A stretch of DNA of 64,000 nt from Massariosphaeria phaeospora (Eukaryota; Ascomycota; Dothideomycetes; Pleosporales). Each line of letters starts with the position of its first letter. Position 1 is the stretch's first letter. Below the pieces are notes generated by a model, which did no database searches, was not told where the DNA came from, and saw only the letters and a list, made by a program, of their open reading frames with translations. A program made the position numbers and the translations under genes. Positions 31,354 to 42,850 of the stretch are shown in pieces. The stretch spans positions 248,001 through 312,000 of the forward strand of contig JAADJZ010000015.1 of the NCBI GenBank assembly GCA_011032825.1, given 5' to 3'.

Positions 31354-32536
31354 TCAACGTCTACGGGCTGCTCCGGGAGGGGTCCTGCGGGAGACAAGAC
31401 GCGCTCTGTCCGAATTCCACACGCGACCAACAGATGCTGAACCGCCGGGGAGACGAAGAAGAGAGTGTGGCGCGAATTGGCGGTGCAGACAACGCGTGCG
31501 TCGTTGGGCGTCGGGCGTCAGGGCGGGATATCAGAGTCGTGGTCTTGCAGGCAGTAATTATGATTACAAAAGAAAGGCACTGGCGGGCATCTAAAAGAGC
31601 GACATGGAGCTGGACAGCACTGGAGTGTGGACGCAGAAAGCAACCATCCCGTAGCAGCAGCAGCAAGAGGGGACGTTCGAGGACGGAGGACGCGGTGGTG
31701 AGGTGTGCGGCCGTTGGCAAAATGTGGAAAGGAGAGGGCTAAGTCAGCAGCCTCTACCGATTGGCTGGGCGAGGCGGCGGGCCAGCAGATGCATCTGGGA
31801 ACGTGTCATACGCGCAAGGGGCGAGTGGACGCTCGTGCATGGCGACACGCATCTCGCACTCGCAGCTTGGAAGTTGGACCGTGGCCGCCGAGCCGGGCGT
31901 GAGGTCGAGCAGCCCTCGCATGTGCGGCGACGTCGAGGGCGTTGTGGACAGCCAGCCAGCCTCGACTCCCACCCCTCGCCCGCGAGCGAGACCCGCCCGA
32001 TACTGAGACTCACCGACAACCTACAACGCGCCCGTGGACTGCCGCTCTGCAAACAGCTAGTCCTGTGTACCAGTACAAAACACCACGCCCTGCCGCACCC
32101 CGGACCTGACTGCGCCTGTGAGCTGTCACAGCGCGTTGACGTTTTAATCTATTTGGCTGCTAGACTGGCTATTGCACCTGTTAGAGCGCGTCGTGCGGCC
32201 GTCACCCACCCCACAGACGACAGCCGCTGTCCAGTCGTTTTCGCATTATTGCCAACGCAGTGCTCGCGCGTGCATGGCCGTCAGTGTCGAGTGGCAGCCG
32301 TGGTTCAGCAGCCGTCTGCCAGAAGTCAGAAGTGACCGGCTTTGGTGGGGCAGCCTCGACAACGACAGCTTGAGAGTTGCACATTAGAAACCTTTCTTAT
32401 ACAAGGCGATATAAAACGTCGCCGAAGCAGTCTGAACGTCTTGTTGAACTTTTTCTTGTAATCATTATTTACAAGGCGAAATAGGTATCTATCCACGGGC
32501 CTATCTCAGTTTGCACACCCGTCTCCTACCCCTCAA
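31354..32536. promoter_or_regulatory. Promoter region of the giant gene and 3' flank of the transporter gene
   Basis: Both flanking genes are leftward, so this 1.2 kb holds the promoter and leader of the coiled-coil gene and the 3' flank of the transporter. The element tacaaggcgaWata occurs twice, near 32401 and 32471. No coding gene was recognised. Confidence 0.45.
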
Positions 32537-34260
32537 CTACACCCTCTGCCACATCACCAGCCTCCTTACAAACGGCGTTTTCTTGAACTCTGCCGCCGAC
32601 GCCACTGTCCCTGCACTCGCCGCCGCAGCTTTCTCCTCCAGATCGCCAATCTTCCACGCCCGAACCAGCCACAAGCAGCCCGCCGCGCCAACATACATGA
32701 ACCCCGTGAAGAAGATGGCCCCGGTATAGCTCCCGCCATTGAAAGAGACGAGCTGCAGACCAATGGGTTCCGAGACTGTTTCGCTGTGTCAGCGTCAAAT
32801 CTAGTGGTAAGGGCTGTCGAGTGCGGAGAGCAGGACGGAAAACACCTACCGGTACAGGGCAACACCAATACCAGCCACGTAATGGACAGGCTGCTCGGCA
32901 GGTCGACTATCCCCATGATCTCTGTATACACGGGACCCACGACGGCCCAGAAGGTGCCCGCGACCGTCCCGCCCACGACAGCATAGAAGACCAACACGCC
33001 AAAACTCTCCGCAAACATCCACACAACCAGCGACAAAAACCCCGCCAAGAAGGTCATCGTGCCCGCCATATTCACCCGTCCGAAACTATCACTAAAGTAC
33101 CCGATCGGCGGCCTCCCGAGCGCCTGCCCCAAGTTCAGCACCGCGCCGATAACCGACCCCTGGCCCGCCGTCAACCCCCTCGTCTTCGCATAGTTGGGCA
33201 ACGAGAACAGCAACACGACATACGCCAGCATCGACAAAAACCCAAACGCCAACAGCCCCAGGAACTGTGGTTTGCGGAACAGGCGGTAGTCGAAGCTGAG
33301 CTGGCTGCTGCCGATCTGCTTGTTGCGGTCGCGCACCAGCAGCGCGGCGACGGTGTTGACGCCGCACGCCAGCACGGCGAGCACGCGGAACGCCCATGCG
33401 AGCGACAAGTCGCGGATCATGGCCTGCGCCGCGAGACTGTACACCAGGCCGCCGATGCCGCTGCCGGCCGCGGCGATCCCGTTGGCGAGGCTGCGCTTCG
33501 TGCTGAACCACTGCGGCGCGATGACGACGCTGCCGACGAACTGGAAGCCCATGCCCCAGCCGAAGCACACGCCCTGCGAGAGGAACAGCTGCCAGATGGA
33601 GGACGCGAACGACGCGCCGATGAAGGAGATGGTTTCGAGGGCCACGCCGAGGAGCAGCGTCGTGCGCGTGCCGTAGAGGCGCGTGGTGAGGGTTGCGAGC
33701 GGCGAGACGATGAGCGCTTGCGAGATGGAGAGGCCGCCGATGAAGGCGTACATGAGGGGGGTGGCGGAGGGGAAGAGCGACGTGGAGAGGTAGTGGGCGA
33801 GGAAGACGCCGTAGGAGGAGTTCATGCCCCAGGTGTGGCTGTGGGTGCGTGTGTTAGTAGGTAGGTGGTTTGTGGGAATATGCTCTGCTCTGCTCGTTTG
33901 AGCTGTACATGATGGAGTAGCTTCAGTGCAGCAAGGAATAGGTGAACAGAATGAGAAGGAGTTTGATATGAGAAACAGAGCGGAATTTCTGTGTACTCAC
34001 GCGTTGATCACAAACACACAGCCCACACACACCCACCCATACCCTCCATCCGGCGGCACATCTTCCACTTTCTCCTGCAACGGGACTTCTGCACACCCAA
34101 CTAAACCCCCTTCGTTGCCAGCAGCTTGCTCCTTTGCCATGGCAGCACCATCTCCTTCCCGCCCCTCCCTATCCCTACTCTTTTCCTCTCCAGCCTCTAC
34201 GCTCCCACTCCCACTCCCCCTCTCAACCCCCATACTCTCCATATCCATCCCACACGACAT
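32537..34260 (-). CDS. Major facilitator transporter, monocarboxylate (MCT/Mch) type (495 aa, two introns)
   Basis: Exons on the minus strand are 34260-34001, 33838-32850 and 32775-32537; the introns are 162 bases (GTGAGT..CCACAG) and 74 bases (GTAGGT..AACAG). A TTG farther upstream was rejected for ATG 34260. Residues 1-66 are a hydrophilic cytoplasmic tail. PPDGGYGWVCVGCVFVINA (residues 69-87), joined to HTWGMNSSYGVFL, is the MCT-family signature at the start of TM1. About twelve hydrophobic segments follow, with a TM4-5 region GSGIGGLVYSLAAQ and a central loop near VRDRNKQIGSS. Yeast relatives include Mch5 (riboflavin) and Esbp6; many fungal members are of unknown substrate, so none is assigned. 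The location is probably the plasma membrane. The final exon gives TM12 and a short polar tail. Confidence 0.88.
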
Positions 34261-34912
34261 CCGCGCCGCCGGAAATAACACGCAATCCTTTCCTCCCAAC
34301 CTTCTAAACTGCTCCGATCTCCAACAAGCTACGCTACGTTACAGAGCTCCTCTCTAAATATCTAAAACGTACAATGCACATATATAAACAAAACAATCTT
34401 GCGTATAAAGTATAAACAGAAGTATATTAGAGTCACCGTCTGAATCTTCAGCGAACCCTAGTTCCGTGCCGGGAATAAGACACACTCCACTTTTCACGGC
34501 TGTTTTGCCCGTATCTAGGCCGTTGGCTTTCCCCATTATTCGCCCCACACACACTTTTATCTACTAGCAAGTTAGACCGATCTGGCAACCCACCTGTATC
34601 GTTTCCTCTAAAGTTTGCAAAAGCACATCACATACACAGCACACCACCTCAATATAGCAATGAGAAAGTAGGACGTGGTGCGGCAAACAGAGCGCAATGG
34701 GGTCAAATCACAGAATCGTATTCAGTACGCTCGAATTGACTTTCTAATCAGTTCGACGTGTTCGTTTCTACGCGCCTACATAGGATAATAATGAGCGACC
34801 CAAGTTTCCTTACACTTCCAAGACACGAACGCCCCAGCCCGGCCAATTTGAAGCCACTGACATCTGAAAAATCAAATCTGCATCCACCCAAAACGCCCGT
34901 TCCAGCAGCCTC
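34261..34912. other. Intergenic region between two leftward genes
   Basis: This stretch is C/T-rich next to the transporter start and AT-rich in the middle (34360-34600). It carries the transporter promoter and the 3' flank of the gene ending at 34913. No gene is visible. Confidence 0.5.
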
Positions 34913-36298
34913 CTATCTTACGCTAGGTTCGCACTGCTCCATGAACCGATAAATGCCCTCAATGCCCTGGTACTCAAACGGCGTATGCATGTCTACCGAG
35001 TCCTCGAAATCGCTCTCGTGCAAGCTCTCGTACCCGGACGGCGACGAAATCCAGGGATTAGGCTCGTTACCGAGATCTTCGAAATCAAGGCCATCCTCCG
35101 AGTTCGTCGAGTATGCGTCTGGACTAGTGATGGGTGACATCATCGGCCGCCAGTCGATTGGCTGCTGACGTCCCGTGACCGACTTGTCGTAGAAGGAACA
35201 CTCTGAGGGGGTTTGGCTGGGGGCAAAGGGGAAGAGGAGGGCGATGTCGGTGCCGACGAAGGAGTCGAAGTCTTCGTCTTGGTGGACGACACCGCGCTGA
35301 ACGCCGAACTCATTGCATATCGTTTCGACGGTTTCAGCGTCACAGCCAGGGAAATGCACTTTCAGTGTCGATGACTCGTAGGAGAGAGGTAGGTCGCCTA
35401 AGCTAGATAGCCGTTGCAAGTCCTTGAGCACCGCTGCTAGTTCTTTGACAGCCCTCGAGAAATCGACGGAAAGGACGTCGAGGAGACCGCTCTGGTTCAA
35501 AGAATCCTTCGCCTGGACGTACGAAGTGAAGCCCTTCATAGCCTTCAAAGGCGTCAGAGCGGTAATAGTAGGGTTGATGTTGAAGCTGATGTAGGATCCT
35601 GGAGTCGCCCTCGGCGCCTTGTCGATGGCACGGTTGACTTGGTCCTGCATAGCGGAAACGCACTTGAAGCGCTTCTCGCCGCTGAGTGGATCGACACCGT
35701 CAAACTGCGCCTTGTGTCCAGAGATCAAGAACGCACGAACGGCTTGAGAAACATTGTTGATGACTTGAGCCGGCGCTGCCGGTCCATGCGAGAAATAGCG
35801 AGCACCGCCGGTTCGTCCAGAGCCCCACGCGTAGCCTCCAGCGGTCCGTCCGAGAGTGCCACCGCTCAGGTTAGGGCGCAGAGTCGAGGCGAAGGGGGCA
35901 CGTCCGGTGTGGGCCCGAACGGCAGAAGCGGTTCGAGACTGAGGGAAGGATGCCCGGTCATATTTGATCCCTGATGATCGCGATGCCGATGTTGTGAACC
36001 GTCGAACGGTAGCGCTGATAGCACTGTGGGTGCTGTACCACCTGCCTTTGCTCTGCTTGAGGAAGGCAACGCGATGGATCGGGTGTTTTGCGGTGTGGCG
36101 AGCGAGGATGGGCTGCAATTGAGCTTGAGTAGGTCGAGCAGAAGCTGGTAGTTGGTTCTGTACGAGTTTGGCTGCGTGCTTCCAGGCGGCCCTGCATACG
36201 TCAGTGCCAGTGATATCATGATTTCCCTGCAGAACTTACTTGAACACTTTCGCGTTCTTGGCCACCAGTGTATATAAACGGGCCACCGGGGGCGCCAT
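34913..36298 (-). CDS. Conserved fungal protein of mitochondrial appearance, function unknown (445 aa, one intron)
   Basis: Exons on the minus strand are 36298-36240 and 36191-34913; the 48-base intron (GTAAGT..TATGCAG) closes the frame as KNAKVFK-AAWKHAAKLV. The N-terminal 100 residues are Arg/Ser/Ala-rich with almost no acids (RWYSTHSAISATVRRFTTSA), as in mitochondrial presequences. A conserved block with ARYFSHGPAAPAQVINNVSQ sits near residue 150, and FNINPTITALTPL near 230. The C-terminal third is acidic. Homologues are, from memory, often labelled casein kinase II beta 2 subunit. I see no CK2-beta zinc-finger cysteines (CPxxxC), so that label is unsafe. No catalytic motif was found. Confidence 0.75.
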
Positions 36299-36464
36299 GA
36301 TGAAGTTAGGTTGCCAGCAGCAGGAGAGTGAGGGTGAGCGGAAAGTGTGGGGCAAGTCGAGGGTCTTATGGATCGTGGCGCGGGCCTTTCGCCACCCGGA
36401 GATAGCCGGGCCAAGCCATAATGGTCTTGGCATCGCTGCCACCTCACCACCTCACCGTGATAAC

Positions 36465-36640
36465 GCCGAAGCTCCGGACAGCACAAGAGATTCCAGCACA
36501 ATCACAAGATGATAACACAACATCTACAAAGGCCATTATGTGAGATACCATATATTACGTTTATCGCATCGAATCTGTTCAACGCAAGCCCAAGCCCTTC
36601 AGCCCTCTATCCACTTGGTTATCGCAATTATCTCGTTATC
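36465..36640. repeat. Degenerate direct repeat, copy 1
   Basis: This begins gccgaagctccggacagcac and matches the copy at 36701 base-for-base in spacing. It shares anchors such as gataaca, caaag and attatgt. Most differences are transitions. Confidence 0.7.
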
Positions 36641-36700
36641 GCCCTTACTGTCGTACTCTGGCAGAACCTATACCCTGGTGCCACGCTTTTCGCTGATTCC

Positions 36701-36876
36701 GCCGAAGCTCTGGGCAGCACAGCGGATTCTAGCACAATTGCTAGAGGATAACATAACGTTTGCAAAGTCTATTATGTTCTATACTATGTACTCCGTTCAC
36801 CTTATCCGCCCCCTCCAACGCGAAACTCAAGCCCTTCAATCCCGCATGCACTTTTGACGCTATCGTCACTAATCAA
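36701..36876. repeat. Degenerate direct repeat, copy 2
   Basis: This begins gccgaagctctgggcagcac, 236 bases after copy 1. The homology fades after roughly 175 bases (ending near caagcccttcaatccc). Confidence 0.7.
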
Positions 36877-37478
36877 AGCGTTATTGCCGAAAATGCACAT
36901 TGCAAAATTCGCCTATACCATGTCATGTCACCTGCCCGTGGCTTTCGACAACTGGTAAATGTCCAAATGAGTATGAACATGGTCCGCAAGCCAGATGATG
37001 TTGGCAGGGTGCTCGCCAGTCCATGCCCACCTCATGGAAGAACTGAGAACGGCAATACAAAGCAGTAGCAGAGAAGAGGCGCTGTCTACTACCTATAGTT
37101 AAATTAGCAGTACGACTCTACAGCGTTCGCGTGGCTCCGGAAGTCTGCTGCGTAAGGGCCATAGGCAGAAGGGCGCATACGAAGCAATGAACATTTATTA
37201 CGGAGAGAGGAGAGGAGAGGGTAGTGTAGGATTGGAAATGGGATTATGTGGTTCAGTTTTGTGGAGCGGTTATTGATAGAACCGTAGTTCGTCAAACAGC
37301 ACGACAAATACCTATAAGTATTCCAAGCTGCTCTTCTTCCTCAACTCGCCTAGCAGTCGCTGTTCATCGCCCAACCGGCTCGTCGACTCATTCGTGGACA
37401 AGCTTGCTTGCGGTGTCTTTCAGCGTTAAGCTGTATGTACACCTTTCCTTTCACGCACTACAAAGCTAACTACCGAAA

Positions 37479-37877
37479 ATGCCTGCTTCCACGTCCTCCT
37501 CCCAACAAGCTGAGCTGCTACGCCCATCCCTAGAACAGCCAAGCGGAAAACATCTACTACCATCACCAATCCACCCTATCCGGCTCGGCTCCGCTCTCGA
37601 CGACCCTCTACCTCGCCCGGAATCGGTGAAGCGAGTCTTCGACATGCTCGACGAGGAAGCCAATCTCATCTCATCTCATCTCGTCGACGGAGGCAGCGAC
37701 GGAGGCAGCGACACGTCCCACCCACCCGCTCGACATGAGCGGGGCTTCTACTCCCACTTTGAATATGACCAATGCTCCGGACCAAAGCGTGGCCTAACGG
37801 TCGGAACATGGCTTCGCAGTCATGAACGGGGGATCCGCTGGCGGTTCGGTTCCAGATACAAGACATGTTCCTGCTAG
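37479..37877 (+). CDS. Possible small hypothetical protein (132 aa)
   Basis: An ATG-initiated frame runs to TAG with no intron. The product is Ser-rich at the N-terminus, has one helical stretch (ESVKRVFDMLDEEANLISSH) near residues 49-68, and a GGSDGGSD patch from a small internal repeat. No family is recognised and no neighbour gives a clue. It may be a real lineage-specific gene or a chance frame in GC-rich DNA. Confidence 0.3.
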   Translation: MPASTSSSQQAELLRPSLEQPSGKHLLPSPIHPIRLGSALDDPLPRPESVKRVFDMLDEEANLISSHLVDGGSDGGSDTSHPPARHERGFYSHFEYDQCSGPKRGLTVGTWLRSHERGIRWRFGSRYKTCSC

Positions 37878-39322
37878 CGTGGAAGGAGCTGAGCTGAGGC
37901 TGAGCTGAGCTGAGCTGGTTGACCGCGAGATGCTTAGTACCGAGTGCGTGATGCGGCGGACGGGTGGACTTGGATAACGTGGCCATGTCGGACTCGGTGC
38001 TGTGCGTGTGCGACGTGCTCAAGTCGTTCGACTACCTATGTGGCTGACCTCGATATCACGGCCCGCGCGTTGAACCTTCCTTGTGCGTATTCCTCGGGGC
38101 TCTCTGCGAGGCCAGCTCAGTTCGGTTCAGTTCAGTTCGATTTGAGGAACCCCATTGCTTGGTTAGCTAGCCGCTCTGATTCTGCGCTCTGCGCTCTGCG
38201 AACAGCGTGCACGGCGTGTTACATCACATACCCATCTACCTATTCCCCCAAAATCCTACCCTCTCTTCTCCTCTCCTCTCTCTCCTTGGCCTCGACTCGA
38301 CTCCATCTGCATCCATCGGCAATAACCCCTTTATTTTTTCTCCTTATCTTACGGTGTAAGTTAAGTTAAGTTAGCGGTGCGCTGTGTGCGCTATGGTCTC
38401 TTGAGCGGAGCCCGAGTCGAGCCATCGTTCGTCCGTCGACATGAGATGAGAGAATATGAGAATCACAAGACGAGACCGACTCCAATCGCCCCAACATGTG
38501 AAGCGCGGCCAAAACCCCACACACAACACAACACTCAAAGCACCACCACCAGTCCCACCTATCATCCGCAAAATCTAAAGCTGAACAGGCATACATACAC
38601 ACACAAGCATCTAATTTTCCTACTTTACGGTGGGTGGCACTCCAAAAAACTTAGGGGCAAGCGGCTTTTATACTAACTGTATGTACTCTGATTGGGTTGG
38701 GTTGGATGGGGTGGGGTGTCCGGGGCGGCCAGGACAGCATGGACGTGAAATCATCATCAAAACGCACACACATAACAAGGGGGGAGGGGGGCAAGCGAGT
38801 CTGAGGGAACGGAAGACATTTCGTCAACACAAAAAAAAAACTCCGGGGTGTGTGAGGCAGGCGCAACATGCCGCTATGCTAGGAAGAAGAGAAAAAGAAG
38901 GGGAGTTGGGTGTGGGGGTGAAACATGAAAATACAAAGACGCCTTTCCACAATGCCATTTTGCACCCCAGGCCTGCTGAGCAGTTCGATATCCCCATGAA
39001 GTTTTTTTTTCCAAAGGTCAGGTATCTCGTCGGAGGGGGGAAATAAACCGGTTGCCATCCATCCATCCATCCATCCGCTAACGTCTATTTTCGCAGATGA
39101 AATAACATGCTGCCCAACCCATGCCATGTACCAACGCCGAGAGAGAACTTTTTAGTGAAAAAGACATCAGACTCCTTGGGAGGGTGTCCAAGTAGAAGGA
39201 AATTAGGGGCAACATAGGTCAGGCTAACAACGGGAACGTCCACAATATTTCTGGGCTTCCAGTCGTGATCGTAGATGGGTACACATCCGACTAGAGAACA
39301 TGAGGGGCGCGAGGGTTCGATC
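37878..39322. other. Intergenic region, gene-poor, with simple repeats
   Basis: This stretch holds gagctgagctgag repeats (37886-37917), a TTAAG repeat (38356-38374), A10 and T-rich homopolymers near 38830 and 39005, and a (CCAT)n tract near 39056-39077. The right end is the 3' flank of the LARP1-like gene. No gene is recognised. Confidence 0.5.
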
Positions 39323-42300
39323 TTACTCAAGTGAATCTTTGAGCTCTTCGTCGAGCAGATCACCCAGGCGTCTTCGATTCTTCGGGTCAAAAGCCCCATT
39401 GCGCCAGACGGATCGCAACTGTTTGTAAGCCGGCCGTCGGTGCTCATTCTCCGATGTGACCAGATCAACGTAATGACGAGCAACACGCTCCCGGACTAAG
39501 CTTTGAGATGATAACAAAGCCTCTCCGTAAAACTTGATCAAATTCGTGATACCGACATCCGTCTTTCTCCGGGCAGCATCATCGAAAGCAAAATGTCGGA
39601 ATTCGTCGTACATTCGAGTGTTGAAGTTGCGTATGAGAAAGTGGGACCAAAATTGATACAAAACATCCATGTCGTAGGGGCAGCTACCTAAGGCAGCGAT
39701 ATGGCGATGCTGCAGTGCTTTCAGTCGAAGGTGATAGTAGGATTCGTGTGTAGAGTCGGGTGGAATATAACTAACGGGGGCGTCTTTATCTTTGACCCAG
39801 TAGAGGCGGACTGGAGTTGTCGCCAAAGCTGGTGTAAACGGGCTCAAGTTCCTCCGAGGCTGATCTTGATTGTGGCCATCGCGACTAGCAGAGGCATCAG
39901 TATGGTCTCGTGTTTGTGCGGTTTCGCTGTGCAACTTACCCTAATGAAGGACCGATGCCATTGGCCTTGGAGTCTACTTGGCGCCCCGCGGTCATCTCAG
40001 ACTCGCTCGGCACGCCGTTTCTGCTATCAATAGAGCCATTAGAAAATGTACGTTTAGCGGAAGGAGGCAAGCCTGGCATCTGATGCCGATCTTGCTTGCG
40101 AACGACAACGGTCAAGCTTTCCACTTGCTCGTCAGAAAATGAATCGGGTTCGCCACTCACAGGCTTTGCCGGGTGTTCAGAAGGGTGACCATTTGGAACC
40201 ACGGAGCCGTTCAAGCCTTCAGGAGTTGAGCCGTTGGTCATGTCAACCATAGCGCCATTCTGTGGGCCACCGGGATGGAACCCGTTCATAAGCGGGAAGG
40301 ACGCATCATTTGGAAACGGTGGTACGCCTTGCGCTGCAATCGCCGGCGCCTCGGGATACTTGGGAATCCCCGTTGGATCGAAGCCTGAGGGATTGGGGAC
40401 TGGCGGGTTGTGGAGCTCTTCCGGACCATCGTTCTGCGCTGCAGGAAGTCGCTCAGACACGTTGAGCACCCACTGTTCCCAACCCTCCCGACGTCGAAGC
40501 CTCTCTTTGCCATCGTGCCCAATGCGGAAATCGATGGTCCTCGATTGGAAGCAAACCAGCTTGATAAGCTCCATGTCGCTCGTGAGTTGCTTAATGCGTC
40601 TGAAATCAGCAATCACACTAAGGTATACGAACCCCTTAGAGTCCATGTTTTTGCGTAGGAACATGTCCCTGCAAAGATTGTCCACGGAGAAGTAATACTC
40701 CCTAAATCATGTCAGTCAATCAATCTTCAACAGCCCACACCGGTGCTTTCTCATACAATTGGGTGGTGACCATAGCAAACAGATTGAATGGTTCCGTTCC
40801 ATACGGACTAAATGGCATGGCACTCATCGGCTGCTGCACCGCTTGGTACTCGTACATGCCATATGGTTGGATCGGGGCAACTTGTGGAGGTCCTTGATAT
40901 CGGAATAGGCTATCGTTAGTCACAGACTGCGAGCGTCCGCCGTTAGCCCTGTACCCACGTCCAGGAGGGGGAGGGAAATAAGCATGTTCCGGATTAAAAG
41001 CGGTGGGAGATCGTAGAGCGAATGTAGAGGGAGATTGAGGTGGTGGAGCGTGGCCGTTCGTGAACTGGTGGCCATTTTGGTAGTTGCCTCGACCTCCCCG
41101 TCCGCCACCCCTAGGGCGATCGCGACCGGAGAAGGAGCCATATGGGCGCCGCTCATGTCCGCCCTGCTTCGAAGGGTAAGAGTTGTGAGCATCCGCGAAC
41201 GTTGAGGATCGTCGCTCTCCGTCTTCCACTTTCACCACAAGTCAGTATTCGTGTACAGAATGCTAGCAATCTAGGAAGAGTTTGCATACCGTCGGTTTGG
41301 GCGCCCGTAAACATCCGTCGTTCATATGCGGCTCCGTTCTCCTTCGTTGGCGAGACCGAATCACCATCCTTTCTGCCCTCCCCTCTCCTGCCTTTGCTTG
41401 GCCGATTCTGAGCATATTGGCGAGGGTAACTGTTAGGGATCTGAGACCCCGGTGTTGTCTCAGTGGTGATAGAGGGGCCCTTATGTTGAGACTCCACTTC
41501 TGACTGACCCATGATCTTCGAGGACTTCTCCCCGTTGGTGACTGGCATCTTTTCGTTCAGAGGTGGGGAACCGGAAGCAGCGGTCTGCTTGCTCTTGACT
41601 GGTGAGGCATCACGTGCCATGGTGCCATCAGGTCGCGCACGCCTCGGCTGGTCGTTGTTCGACGCATTAGTCGGTGACGATCCGTCTTTGTCGGAAGGGC
41701 TGAGTCCACCGTTCCTACCACCGTTCTGTGCTCCACCACGTCCGCCTCCCCTACCACCTCTTCGAGAGGACGCAGCGGTCGGCAGCGGCGTGTTGAAAAT
41801 CACGGTTGGGTTTATTGGGACTTTCTTCCATTCCTGTTTACCATGGGGCGCGGCGGACATGCTCTCCTTGCGCTCTTTTTCGCCCTTCTCTTGGGCCTTC
41901 TTGCGATCCTCATCGACGGCAGTCTCTGGGGTAGGCCAAGACTCTTGATCACGGTCAGGTGGGAGAGGAAGAACAGTGGGAGCAACTCTCGGCTCCTTCT
42001 CCTGGAACCTTGCCTTGGTGCCCTTCTTGGACTTGTCAAGATCTAACTCAGGCTTGGTGTCCCTCCTAAGCTGAGTTGACTTCTCTTCCTCGCGAGGTTT
42101 TACCCTGCTATCAGTGGAAGGCTTGTCTTTGACATCAGGCATATCAGTGCCTTTAGTCTTCTTTGCGGCAGCTCCAGGTGGACCTTGTGGTACTCCATTA
42201 GTGGTCTGCGGAGTCGACACTGCTGAAGCTGGCTTCGGTGCGCTCCCCTTGTGCGTTGCCTTTAGCTTTGCCTCCTCAGCTCGCTGCTTCCAAAAGTTCA

Positions 42301-42850
42301 TGGCAGGGATAGGCGCCTCTTGAAGCGACTTCGACGAGGCACGTTCGATCTCTTTGCCTTTGGGCATGTCTCCCAGGTTCTCCGTCGGTTCGGCTGATTT
42401 ATCAACCGAAGTTGATGCTTGAGATTTATTTTCCCAAGTCGACTCGGAGGAACCATTGGGTAGCGAGGCAACATCGTCATCCTTAGTGACTGTTGAGCTG
42501 GACGAGGCACCTAGGTCTGGTGATGACACGGCGGAGGTTGCCGGTGGCTGCACAGATTCTGCCTCTTTTGAGACCGGCGATGCTGCTCGGGGTTCGACAC
42601 GTACGGTCGATGCACCATCGGCAGAAGAGTCTTGCGCCTCGGCATCATCGGCCCAACTCGCCACTGACAGGACGTGTGGTGTAGAAGGTGCAGCGTTGCT
42701 GTCTTTGGCTGAGGTTGCTGATCCCGAGGACGGCTTCCTTGGAGGGGCAGGTGATGCTGTTGCAGAGGGTTTTCCCCTAGCCGCTTGTGCGTAGGAGAAG
42801 GGGACCGGGGCGGCGGTCTCGTTGCCTGTTCGGCGAGCTGGCGTTGCCAT
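39323..42850 (-). CDS. larp1: La-related protein of the LARP1 type (1,118 aa, three introns)
   Basis: Exons on the minus strand are 42850-41290, 41228-40757, 40701-39940 and 39884-39323, with introns of 61, 55 and 55 bases. Residues 1-670 are disordered and Ser/Pro/Lys-rich, with RGG-type patches (RRGGRGGGRGG and RPRGGGRGGRGN) that suit RNA binding. The La motif begins at about 678: EYYFSVDNLCRDMFLRKNMD, then KGFVYLSVIADFRRIKQLT. The C-terminus (about 1005-1105) has DM15-like repeats (YQFWSHFLIRNFNTRMYDEF, then LIKFYGEALL), the hallmark of LARP1, which binds capped 5'TOP mRNA ends and is a TOR target in animals. Yeast Slf1 and Sro9 are shorter relatives. An upstream GTG was rejected for ATG 42850. 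A GTAAGA sequence overlaps the stop, so an extra 3' exon cannot be excluded. Confidence 0.9.

Larger units (their letters stand above)
36299..37478. other. Intergenic region containing a degenerate duplication
   Basis: The region holds the promoter of the leftward gene and two diverged copies of a segment of about 175 bases, listed separately. No coding gene is recognised up to 37478. Confidence 0.5.

Noticed and set aside
32821..33864. 347-codon plus-strand frame across the transporter gene
   Set aside because: Antisense shadow rich in Arg/His/Glu; the minus strand carries the clear twelve-segment transporter.
39250..39325. An additional 3' exon of the LARP1-like gene using the GTAAGA overlapping its stop
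   Set aside because: The possible extension of about 20 residues shows no family similarity, while the TAA follows directly after the DM15-like region.
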